The translations under genes and the position numbers were made by a program. 12,367 nt of DNA from Bacteroidota bacterium (GTDB taxonomy: Bacteria; Bacteroidota; Bacteroidia; Bacteroidales; VadinHA17), in NCBI GenBank assembly GCA_006227095.1, contig SBFZ01000330.1:1-12367 (forward strand), in the 5' to 3' direction. Below the pieces are notes generated by a model that was given only the letters and a program-made list of their open reading frames with translations, made no database searches and was not told the DNA's origin. Positions 6,653 through 12,367 of the stretch are shown here, one piece after another; the stretch's first letter is position 1, and the number at the start of each line of letters is the position of its first letter.

Positions 6653-7949
6653 AAAACCTCAGCGGTACCGGCGCTGAGTAGCTGAAGAGGTCAGTATCGG
6701 GCCACCTGTTGACTCTTTGGAGGAACCTGCCCATCATCCTGTCAATGTCAGATGTCAGTTCCGGACCGTTCCAGCCGCTGCTGTTCATCAGCACTACCCA
6801 GGAGGTGCCGTCTGGCATCCGTTTCATCATAGCCGTAGTTCCGGGAAATGAGCCTGTGCGCCACCAGGTGCCATTCGTCAGGGTCGCCCGCCAGCCTACC
6901 GGTGCAAAACCATTATAGACATCTGTCATGTATACTATGCTCTCATGGGAGAGTATGTCCTTCGGATAATCGAACCCATCAACGGCAAGCAGCAATCGCA
7001 TCAGGTCAGGAGCTGTTGCCACCCAACCACCAGCGGCTCCAAGGGCCCTGATGTCATTGCCTCCCCTGCTGGCAGGCACCATCTTTCCCGAACCGTCAAC
7101 AGACGGTTTCATGGGTGCATTGTCCACTTCATAATAAGCGACCTCCAGCGGTAGTGCATCATCCGGGAAATTGCCACCCAGTGCCATGTCATATATTCCG
7201 AGCGGTTCAAGGATCTCCCTTATGCAATAGGTCTCATAATCCATTCCTGAAGCCTCCTCTATCACCAGTCCAAGTATGCTGTACCCAAGATTGCTGTATG
7301 ACTGTCCCGTTCCAGGAGTAAAATGAAGATTCTTGCCCAGGGCAAACCTTATAATGTCCTTAAGGTCAACCGGCATTTGTATATCAAGTGTACGGGCAAC
7401 CACCTCCGGCATGAACATCTGGTCACCATAGCGCTGTGACCACCCTCCTTCATGGGCAAGCAGATGTCCGACCGTAATATCAAAAACCCGGCGGTCTTTC
7501 GGATGGGCAAACAGTGTATCGTCAAGGATCGCTCCGGGGCCAAATACCTTATCGGTGACCGAGAGCCTGCCTTCCTCCTGCAGTTTCATCACTGCAACTG
7601 CCGTCACCAGCTTTGAGACGCTTGCCACACGGAACCTGTGGTAAGGTTCAACCTGGAGGGAATCTGAAAGGGAAGCATAGCCAAATCCCCTGGCATACAG
7701 AAGCCTTCCATCCCTGGCAACGGCTACCGAGGCCCCCTTTATGTCCCAGTTCTTCATGAACCACTCAATACCCTTCTCGGCACCTTCAAACATCTCACTG
7801 TCAGTCAGAGAATTGTCAATGCGCAGGTTTGACGGGACCCAATGACCCCCGATGATGGCAACCTGTTCGGTTCCTACCCTGGGTACAAAAAGAAAAAGTA
7901 CCAGAAATACTATTACAAGCAGTCGCATTGATTTAGCCGGCAGATGCAT
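6651..7949 (-). CDS. Secreted serine hydrolase, class C beta-lactamase/penicillin-binding-protein-like
   Basis: This exported enzyme belongs to the Beta-lactamase (AmpC/EstB/PBP4*) superfamily, with about 432 residues from the ATG at 7949. The signal peptide is MRLLVIVFLVLFLFVPRVG, preceded by seven residues if 7949 rather than 7928 is used. The nucleophile motif is SVSK (Ser110-Lys113, SxxK) in RFRVASVSKLVTAVAVMKL. The second motif is YSN (Tyr218-Asn220) in SYSNLGYSILGLVIEE. In place of KTG/HTG there is RTG (364-366, WWRTGSFPGT). Likely substrates are peptidoglycan peptides, D-amino-acid peptides or esters; true beta-lactamase activity is possible but unproven. The frame stays open to 8246, but that extension lacks family similarity and overlaps the divergent ankyrin gene. 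SRAP follows 25 bp downstream. Confidence 0.9.
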   Translation of the reverse strand: MHLPAKSMRLLVIVFLVLFLFVPRVGTEQVAIIGGHWVPSNLRIDNSLTDSEMFEGAEKGIEWFMKNWDIKGASVAVARDGRLLYARGFGYASLSDSLQVEPYHRFRVASVSKLVTAVAVMKLQEEGRLSVTDKVFGPGAILDDTLFAHPKDRRVFDITVGHLLAHEGGWSQRYGDQMFMPEVVARTLDIQMPVDLKDIIRFALGKNLHFTPGTGQSYSNLGYSILGLVIEEASGMDYETYCIREILEPLGIYDMALGGNFPDDALPLEVAYYEVDNAPMKPSVDGSGKMVPASRGGNDIRALGAAGGWVATAPDLMRLLLAVDGFDYPKDILSHESIVYMTDVYNGFAPVGWRATLTNGTWWRTGSFPGTTAMMKRMPDGTSWVVLMNSSGWNGPELTSDIDRMMGRFLQRVNRWPDTDLFSYSAPVPLRF

Positions 7950-8017
7950 ATGGTCTGTCTGATGAAAACGGGGGTAAAAATAGGATATTATCCCGCTTAT
8001 CCCCTCTTCGTTCTTCA

Positions 8018-8038
8018 TTTTTCTCAACCTGAGAAAAA
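8018..8038. repeat. Perfect 9-bp inverted repeat in the divergent promoter region
   Basis: TTTTTCTCA (8018-8026) and TGAGAAAAA (8030-8038) form a 9-bp inverted repeat with a 3-bp centre, in the 139-bp gap between the divergent hydrolase and ankyrin genes. Since both genes point away, it is not a terminator. An operator, or a hairpin at the start of the hydrolase transcript, fits better. Function is inferred only. Confidence 0.4.
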
Positions 8039-8068
8039 AAATATCAACAAAATAGGCTGGCTGACAAA
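8036..8068 (-). promoter_or_regulatory. Candidate promoter for the serine hydrolase gene
   Basis: On the minus strand TTTG (8068-8065) is followed after 21 bp by TATTTTTT (8043-8036), close to the Bacteroidota pattern of TTTG, 19-21 bp, TAnnTTTG. Transcription would begin near 8030 and leave a leader of roughly 80-100 nt. The -7 box overlaps one arm of the inverted repeat at 8018-8038, so a repressor there could block it. Confidence 0.35.
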
Positions 8069-8075
8069 CAGGAAG

Positions 8076-8083
8076 TAAATTTG
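8076..8083 (+). promoter_or_regulatory. -7 box TAAATTTG immediately before the ankyrin gene
   Basis: TAAATTTG matches the Bacteroidota -7 consensus exactly and ends 5 bp before the ATG at 8089. Transcription would start within a couple of bases of the initiation codon, giving a leaderless or nearly leaderless mRNA. No clear TTTG -33 element lies at the expected spacing, which lowers confidence. Confidence 0.4.
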
Positions 8084-8088
8084 TATTC

Positions 8089-9597
8089 ATGACTCCTGCA
8101 ATAAAGAAATCGGCGATTATTGCAATATTGCTTGCCTGCGGATTTACCCTCAGGGGACAGACAGACTCCCTGGCAGTTGATTCAGTTACCGCAAGAATAA
8201 TGGAGATTCTGAAGGAGTACAATTCATATACCATCTTCGTAGACACTTCTGAATATGTTCAGTACGACTTCAATGCGGATGACATTAACCTTCAGACCGC
8301 GGCATCGCTTGGAGCATGCAATGAGATTGTCAGGTTGTATGTCAGGGGAGCGGATGTAAACAATTTTGCCGGTCGTATGGCGAGGCCCCTTCATTATGCA
8401 GTAACATCAGGCAAATGGGAGGCAGTGGAGATATTGCTGCTCCTTGGAGCCGACCCCGACCTGGATGACATATACGGTAACACTCCGCTTATAACCGCTG
8501 TACGGGCGAATGATCTTGTGATTGCTGAGAAACTCATAAGATACGGGGGATCACTTACCGAATCCGACAGGCAGAAATCCTCTCCCCTGCATCATGCCGT
8601 TGCCCTGGGTAATTTCCAGATGACAGACATGCTTCTTTATTATGATTCTCCTACGGAATTATTTGACAGTGAAGGCAACACTCCTCTCATGACCGGGGTG
8701 GCTCTCGGCTATCATGACCTGGCCGACCTGCTGCTGCAATCGGGTGCCGATCCCAACGCGGAAGACAGGTCGGGTTTTACCCCGCTCATGGTCGCCTCCC
8801 AGAACGGAGACACCCTTATGATGAGAATACTGACAGATGCAGGTGCGAATCTCTATGCAGTAAATGTTTACGGAACAGACGCCCTTGGATGTGCCGTAGT
8901 CTTTTCACAGAAAGAGGCTGCTGCTTTCCTTCTTCAGAAAGGCAACAGGTGGGAAAACCACGGAGGAACACTGACAGACCCTGTTTCCCTGGCCAACAAG
9001 TATGGACGCAAGGAGATTCTTCAGCTGATGCTTGACAACGGCATTAAGGGCAAGAGGGAGCTTTCATTCACAGAGCTGTCGGTATCAGCAGGTGCAATGG
9101 TCACAACCCACTACCAGCTTGCAGGTGCCTCCATATCTGTCTCCGAACCGGGGATCCGGACCGGGATAGTCCTTGGCGCCCTGGTCAATCCCCTGAATCA
9201 GAGAATGCTTGTCAAAGGCGCTGACAACACAATTTATCAGTACAGGGTCAGAACAAACGTGGTCTATACAGGCATGTTCAGGGAGTTTTCCCTCAGCCAG
9301 CCGTTAAGTGAGATAAGGGTAAGTTTTGTCCCTTCCCTCAGCCTGGGCTACAGGTTCCATTCCTTTTATGAAGGAACGGAAGAGAAACCTGATAACAGCA
9401 TTACTGTCATCCCGTCGGCAGATATAAGGTTAAGCAGGCGATACCTGGGACTCAGCACAGGGATATCGTTGCTTAAAATGCCATTTTACAAGGCAGGACC
9501 TGTTTGGTTCTCTTTCAGGGTATCATACAGCCTTACCCGTTCTTCTTCAAATTTTACCGGAAAAAAGATCAGACTGTACAACTATGAGCAGAACTAG
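8089..9597 (+). CDS. Exported ankyrin-repeat protein with C-terminal outer-membrane beta-barrel-like domain
   Basis: This 502-residue protein of unknown function has a signal peptide (MTPAIKKSAIIAILLACGFT, cleavage near residue 23). About eight ankyrin repeats cover residues 66-320. The clearest are ARPLHYAVTSGKWEAVEILL (98-117), GNTPLITAVRANDLVIAEKL (130-149), GNTPLMTGVALGYHDLADLL (196-215) and GFTPLMVASQNGDTLMMRIL (229-248), with intervening GADP turns. From about residue 327 to the end the character changes to alternating hydrophobic/polar and aromatic strands (for example SLSLGYRFHSFYEG and SFRVSYSLTRSSS), with glycine-rich turns, as in small outer membrane barrels of about eight strands. 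This suggests a periplasmic ankyrin scaffold anchored in the outer membrane. The downstream lipoprotein gene overlaps by 14 bp and is probably its partner. The ankyrin call is firm; the barrel is inferred from residue pattern. Confidence 0.85.
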   Translation: MTPAIKKSAIIAILLACGFTLRGQTDSLAVDSVTARIMEILKEYNSYTIFVDTSEYVQYDFNADDINLQTAASLGACNEIVRLYVRGADVNNFAGRMARPLHYAVTSGKWEAVEILLLLGADPDLDDIYGNTPLITAVRANDLVIAEKLIRYGGSLTESDRQKSSPLHHAVALGNFQMTDMLLYYDSPTELFDSEGNTPLMTGVALGYHDLADLLLQSGADPNAEDRSGFTPLMVASQNGDTLMMRILTDAGANLYAVNVYGTDALGCAVVFSQKEAAAFLLQKGNRWENHGGTLTDPVSLANKYGRKEILQLMLDNGIKGKRELSFTELSVSAGAMVTTHYQLAGASISVSEPGIRTGIVLGALVNPLNQRMLVKGADNTIYQYRVRTNVVYTGMFREFSLSQPLSEIRVSFVPSLSLGYRFHSFYEGTEEKPDNSITVIPSADIRLSRRYLGLSTGISLLKMPFYKAGPVWFSFRVSYSLTRSSSNFTGKKIRLYNYEQN

Positions 9598-10003
9598 CCT
9601 GGTACTTGTCATCCTTATACTGGTCAGCTTATCATGCGAGGATGGATACCTGACAAATTGTGAGGAATGCTATGCTTCCTCTGATTACAGCGTGGTTCTT
9701 GAGATCAGGTACCGTAACCCTGACCTGATTCCGTCAAATCCCGTCGTAACCCTGTACGAGGGAAACGTCAGTGACAACATTATACTTGAGAAGTACTACG
9801 TCAATGAGCCTGTTTCATATATCCGGTACTATGCCATTCTTTACAAGGATTATTCAGCCACGCTGGAATTCACGTACAATGGCCAAAAATACATAACCAC
9901 AGCGGCAGCCTGCCCCAAGGTAAGGTATGACGAAACCACCTGCGATGAACCATGCTGGTATGTCTATGACAATATCATTGACCTGCGGCTGAGGTATAAC
10001 TGA
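9584..10003 (+). CDS. Small cysteine-containing lipoprotein, function unknown
   Basis: This 139-residue protein begins MSRTSLVLVILILVSLSC, a lipoprotein signal peptide with lipobox VSLSC and the lipidated Cys18. The mature part has five further cysteines: Cys26 and Cys29 (NCEECY), Cys110, and Cys120 and Cys124 (TTCDEPCW), suggesting disulfides or a metal site. The body is rich in beta-prone and tyrosine segments (VVLEIRYRNP, ATLEFTYNGQKYI, IIDLRLRYN), consistent with a small beta-sandwich. It starts 14 bp inside the end of the ankyrin-barrel gene in another frame, so translational coupling is likely and the two products may form one outer membrane complex. I do not recognise a named family. 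Confidence 0.8.
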   Translation: MSRTSLVLVILILVSLSCEDGYLTNCEECYASSDYSVVLEIRYRNPDLIPSNPVVTLYEGNVSDNIILEKYYVNEPVSYIRYYAILYKDYSATLEFTYNGQKYITTAAACPKVRYDETTCDEPCWYVYDNIIDLRLRYN

Positions 10004-10100
10004 ATACATACGACGGTTTGATCCACCGGAATTGGAGGCAGGTCACTCCCGCATCTGCAGGCCGGCAGTTCTAAATAAGATAAAACAGTGTATGATTCTG

Positions 10101-10871
10101 TCAGATCCTGAAGGTAAGAAGCATCTGGCGGAGTTCGTTCGGGGTAACATCTTCATGTATCTTTCCGGCATCGGCAACGGAAATCCTTCCCCTTTCCTCA
10201 GAAACGATTATGACAACTGCATCAGTCTGCTCCGTAAGGCCGATTCCCGCGCGGTGTCTCATACCGAATCTCGCGGGCAGCCCTGTCTGATCAGTAGATG
10301 GCAGGGGGCATCTGGCAGCGAAGATCTTGCCGTTCTGTATCAGCACAGCCCCGTCATGCAGCGGTGAACCCTTATAGAAAATGGTCTTCAGCAACTCATC
10401 TGTGACAAGGGCATTGAGCAGCTCACCCCCTTCGGAATATATATCCAGAAGGCTTGTCCGTCCTACTGCTATCAGGGCACCCGTACGCGACTGAGCCATT
10501 GATTCCACGGCATGTACTATCTCCTCAACTATCTGGCTGGTCGACTGGTCAACCCCTCCGGACGGGAAGTACCTGTCAAACGAAAACCGGTTTCGGCTCA
10601 TATACCTGTTGCCTATAGCCAGCAGAAACCTCCTTATTTCCTGCTGGAATACAATTATAAGGGCTATTACGCCCACTCCTATCACCTGACCGATAATGGC
10701 ACTGATGAGTTCCATATTCAGGGCCTTCACCACAAGCCAGAAGAGATAGACGAAAAAGATGCCCAGGAAAATGCTGAATGCCGCTGTACCCCTGATAAGA
10801 CGATACAGCTGGTAGAAAATAATGGCTACCATGAATATATCGATGATATCGAGGATGGAAATATCGAACAT
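10101..10871 (-). CDS. cdaA: Membrane diadenylate cyclase CdaA (c-di-AMP synthase)
   Basis: This enzyme condenses two ATP into cyclic di-AMP, a messenger controlling potassium and osmolyte balance and envelope stability. From ATG 10871 it has 256 residues. Three N-terminal membrane segments lie at about 8-24, 31-50 and 57-76; DIIDIFMVAIIFYQLYRLIRGT is the characteristic opening. A short linker (about 80-115) leads into the DisA_N/DAC domain. The catalytic motifs are present: GSPLHDGAVLI with DGA at 173-175, and GMRHRAGIGL with RHR at 205-207. Reading could begin at a TTG eight codons earlier (10895), but the ATG gives the usual family N-terminus. The gene follows folP closely, as I recall from other Bacteroidota. 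A TAAATTTG box overlapping the folP stop could give it its own promoter. Confidence 0.94.
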   Translation of the reverse strand: MFDISILDIIDIFMVAIIFYQLYRLIRGTAAFSIFLGIFFVYLFWLVVKALNMELISAIIGQVIGVGVIALIIVFQQEIRRFLLAIGNRYMSRNRFSFDRYFPSGGVDQSTSQIVEEIVHAVESMAQSRTGALIAVGRTSLLDIYSEGGELLNALVTDELLKTIFYKGSPLHDGAVLIQNGKIFAARCPLPSTDQTGLPARFGMRHRAGIGLTEQTDAVVIIVSEERGRISVADAGKIHEDVTPNELRQMLLTFRI

Positions 10872-10892
10872 AAACCAGAATTCAGTGACCGA

Positions 10893-10900
10893 CAAATTTA
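10893..10900 (-). promoter_or_regulatory. Candidate internal -7 box for cdaA, overlapping the folP stop codon
   Basis: On the minus strand TAAATTTG matches the Bacteroidota -7 consensus exactly. Its first three bases are the TAA stop of folP. Transcription would start near 10888, about 17 nt before the cdaA ATG at 10871. No TTTG lies at the normal spacing (the nearest is 11 bp upstream), so this may be an AT-rich coincidence. Confidence 0.3.
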
Positions 10901-11752
10901 AGAATAATGATCAAACTGGAGACCGGAAGGGAATATCTTTTCAAAAAGGGTTACCGTCTGCCTTGCTTCTCTCACATCGTGAACCCTGAGGATTGAAGCT
11001 CCGCCTATAAGTGCAGCCATATTCAGGGCCGTGGTTCCGTTAAGGGCAAGGTCAGGGGTTATGCCGAGCGTCTTCCAGACTAACGATTTCCGCGAGAGTC
11101 CCGCCAGAAGAGGAAGCCCGGCCACATGAAACTCCCTGAACCTTTGCAGCATCTCAAAATTGTGATCCGCATTCTTCCCGAACCCGAATCCGGGATCAAG
11201 AATTATGTCCTTTACCCCTGCCTCCTTCAGTGGTTTCAGGCGCTTTCCAAACCAGGAAAGGATGTCTGCTACTACATCATTGTAAACAGGATTTTCCTGC
11301 ATCGTCTGAGGTGTGCCCTGCATATGCATCAGTATATATGGCACATTCAGTCTTGCCACCAGGGGAAACATCGCCTCATCCATGACCCCTCCGGAAATGT
11401 CATTGATGATTGCAGCTCCGTATTTCACAATGGCAGCCTCAGCCACCGAAGCACGATAGGTATCAATTGAAATTACCGCATCGGGAAATCGGTTGATGAT
11501 CAGATCTGTTGCCCTGCATACCCGCTCCCTCTCCAGCGGCTCCGGCACCTCCTCCGAACCCGGACGTGTGGAACAACCACCAATGTCAAGAATATCAGCG
11601 CCTTCTTCCAGCATACCTGCTGCAACGGCAAGAATGTCATTATCATCAACATACCTGCTTCCGGCGAAAAAAGAGTTGTCGGTGATGTTTATAATGCCCA
11701 TTACCCTTGGGCTGGCGAGATCCATCAGCCTCCCCTTTACATTGATCATCAT
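10898..11752 (-). CDS. folP: Dihydropteroate synthase
   Basis: FolP joins p-aminobenzoate to 6-hydroxymethyl-7,8-dihydropterin pyrophosphate in cytoplasmic folate synthesis and is the sulfonamide target. From ATG 11752 it has 284 residues, and the early motifs fall at the same numbers as in E. coli FolP (282 residues): MGIINIT with Asn22, Phe28, and STRPG with Thr62-Arg63-Pro64. Later motifs are SIDT (95-98), INDISGG (116-122), LMHMQGTPQTMQ (141-152), DPGFGFGK (186-193), GLSRKS (218-223) and RVHDVRE (256-262). All TIM-barrel ligand motifs are present. Loop 1 reads TDNSF instead of TPDSF, and loop 2 reads GGCSTRPG instead of GGESTRPG. The frame can be opened at a TTG (11776), but that would fall inside the predicted promoter box, so the ATG is preferred. 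cdaA follows directly. Confidence 0.95.
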   Translation of the reverse strand: MMINVKGRLMDLASPRVMGIINITDNSFFAGSRYVDDNDILAVAAGMLEEGADILDIGGCSTRPGSEEVPEPLERERVCRATDLIINRFPDAVISIDTYRASVAEAAIVKYGAAIINDISGGVMDEAMFPLVARLNVPYILMHMQGTPQTMQENPVYNDVVADILSWFGKRLKPLKEAGVKDIILDPGFGFGKNADHNFEMLQRFREFHVAGLPLLAGLSRKSLVWKTLGITPDLALNGTTALNMAALIGGASILRVHDVREARQTVTLFEKIFPSGLQFDHYS

Positions 11753-11773
11753 ACGCCATGAAGGTATTTCCGT

Positions 11774-11786
11774 CAAATATACTCAA
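11774..11786 (-). promoter_or_regulatory. Candidate folP promoter box, left arm of a 13-bp inverted repeat
   Basis: On the minus strand TTGAGTATATTTG contains TATATTTG (11781-11774), an exact TAnnTTTG -7 box. It would start transcription about 15-20 nt before the folP ATG at 11752. The same 13 bases occur facing the other way at 11831-11843. Confidence 0.45.
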
Positions 11787-11830
11787 AGCTCCGGATCAGC
11801 CACCGTACGCCGTGCACCATTGTAGCCAAA

Positions 11831-11843
11831 TTGAGTATATTTG
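11831..11843 (+). promoter_or_regulatory. Candidate promoter box for the PAS-tmk unit, right arm of a 13-bp inverted repeat
   Basis: TTGAGTATATTTG contains TATATTTG (11836-11843), an exact -7 box. Transcription would begin near 11848, giving a leader of about 20 nt before the ATG at 11869. It is the perfect reverse complement of the arm at 11774-11786, with 44 bp between the arms. A good -33 TTTG is not visible at the usual spacing. Confidence 0.45.
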
Positions 11844-11868
11844 TTTCCGGTAAATTCAAAAAGGTTAA

Positions 11869-12210
11869 ATGAACGGCATGGCATGGGCTGAGGGACTCGA
11901 TGTGGCAATCACAGTGTCTGATGCAGAGGGAAATATTATTTATATGAATGGCAGATCAGCCACAACGTTTTCAAAATACGGAGGGAAATCATTGGAGGGA
12001 ACCAGCCTCAGGGAGTGTCACAAACCGGAATCATGGCAAAAAATCCTCCGGATACTCGACACAGGAAGAGCCAATTGTTATACGATTGAAAAAGAGGGGG
12101 TAAAGAAATTAATATACCAGGCTCCGTGGTTTGAGAATGGCCAGGTGGCAGGCCTGGTGGAACTCTCAATGGTGGTGCCCCAGCAAATGGATCATTTCAT
12201 CCGAACCTGA
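11869..12210 (+). CDS. Small stand-alone PAS-domain protein
   Basis: This 113-residue cytoplasmic protein is almost wholly one PAS fold. An N-terminal strand (AITVSDAEGNIIYMNGRSATTF, about 13-34) is followed by KYGGKSLEGTSLRECH (37-52). A helix with SWQKILRILDTG comes next, then strands CYTIEKEGVKKLIYQAPWFENGQVAGLVELSMVV to the end. This matches the usual PAS order of YMN, the G..L.G..L..C turn, and a final G..EL strand. There is no kinase, GGDEF, helix-turn-helix or membrane segment, so any signal must be passed by protein contact. It starts from its own promoter box and lies 17 bp upstream of tmk, so the two are probably co-transcribed. The ligand is unknown. The PAS call rests on motif pattern. 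Confidence 0.78.
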   Translation: MNGMAWAEGLDVAITVSDAEGNIIYMNGRSATTFSKYGGKSLEGTSLRECHKPESWQKILRILDTGRANCYTIEKEGVKKLIYQAPWFENGQVAGLVELSMVVPQQMDHFIRT

Positions 12211-12227
12211 AAACCAGGCAAAAAACT

Positions 12228-12367
12228 ATGAAATTAATCGTAATAGAAGGACTTGACGGCGCCGGCAAATCAACACAGATTTCGTTGCTGAAGGAATGGT
12301 TTGCAGAACGGCAGCTCCACTGCAGGTATATCCACTTCCCCCGTACTGATGCTCCCTACTTCGGAGA
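12228..12367 (+). CDS. tmk: Thymidylate kinase, N-terminal 46 residues (cut by window edge)
   Basis: This enzyme phosphorylates dTMP to dTDP in the cytoplasm, a required step for DNA synthesis. The visible part starts MKLIVIEGLDGAGKSTQISL, containing the P-loop EGLDGAGKST (residues 7-16). It continues to HFPRTDAPYFG near residue 36, where the conserved FPR.T segment of the dTMP-binding site lies. The frame is open to the window edge and the remaining ~150 residues lie outside. The ATG is 17 bp after the PAS gene stop, with an A-rich stretch (caggcaaaaaact) upstream in place of a Shine-Dalgarno sequence. Confidence 0.93.
   Translation, partial: MKLIVIEGLDGAGKSTQISLLKEWFAERQLHCRYIHFPRTDAPYFG

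Noticed and set aside
7950..8246. N-terminal extension of the serine hydrolase reading frame up to 8246
   Set aside because: The extra ~99 residues lack family similarity, lie ahead of a good signal peptide and overlap the divergent ankyrin gene and its promoter.
10004..10100. Terminator search between the convergent lipoprotein and cdaA genes
   Set aside because: CGGT/ACCG (near 10013-10027) and CTGC/GCAG (near 10055-10068) give stems of only 4 bp with no T-run; not enough to call.
10032..10367. Plus-strand open frame of 111 codons after the lipoprotein gene
   Set aside because: Most of it is antisense to the CdaA catalytic domain, with no signal peptide or motif.
10512..10901. Plus-strand open frame of 129 codons
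   Set aside because: It is the antisense of the CdaA membrane segments; its composition follows from the opposite strand.
1..12367. Mobile elements, CRISPR arrays, tRNA/rRNA genes, attachment sites
   Set aside because: Reading both strands I saw no transposase or integrase motifs, no regularly spaced repeats and no tRNA-like cloverleaf sequence; the genes are intact and tightly packed.

Overview
The window looks like ordinary chromosome from an anaerobic member of the Bacteroidota, probably Bacteroidales-like. The signs are a TonB-dependent receptor with an N-terminal carboxypeptidase-regulatory-like domain, a TonB-like protein of a type I associate with Bacteroidota, a ferredoxin-less IorA, a folP-cdaA gene pair, and several TAnnTTTG boxes (the Bacteroidota -7 promoter element) near start codons. 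Shine-Dalgarno sequences are weak or absent. I see no insertion sequence, CRISPR array, integrase, tRNA or rRNA.

Layout. Positions 1-1894 (minus): iorA followed by iorB (cut by the window edge), an indolepyruvate:ferredoxin oxidoreductase operon for aromatic amino acid or aryl-acid metabolism. Positions 2011-5897 (plus): an envelope cluster of a small secreted carboxypeptidase-regulatory-like protein, a TonB-dependent outer membrane receptor overlapping it by one base, and a TonB-like inner membrane protein. Positions 5903-7949 (minus): a secreted class C beta-lactamase-like serine hydrolase, then an SRAP/YedK-type protein that caps abasic sites in DNA. Positions 8089-10003 (plus): an exported ankyrin-repeat protein ending in a probable outer membrane beta-barrel, overlapped by a small cysteine-containing lipoprotein gene. 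Positions 10101-11752 (minus): folP (dihydropteroate synthase) followed by cdaA (membrane diadenylate cyclase). Positions 11869-12367 (plus): a stand-alone PAS-domain protein, then the start of tmk (thymidylate kinase), cut by the window edge.

How the genes work together. The window mixes housekeeping pairs (iorAB, folP-cdaA, PAS-tmk) with two envelope modules. The receptor module resembles a small TonB-driven uptake unit without a SusD partner. The ankyrin-barrel/lipoprotein pair is the least explained part and the best candidate for an undescribed system. The folP-cdaA and PAS-tmk units diverge from a 116-bp region carrying a perfect 13-bp inverted repeat, each arm of which contains a TATATTTG box facing one gene. 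This suggests paired divergent promoters or a shared operator. There is no gene-free stretch longer than about 140 bp.
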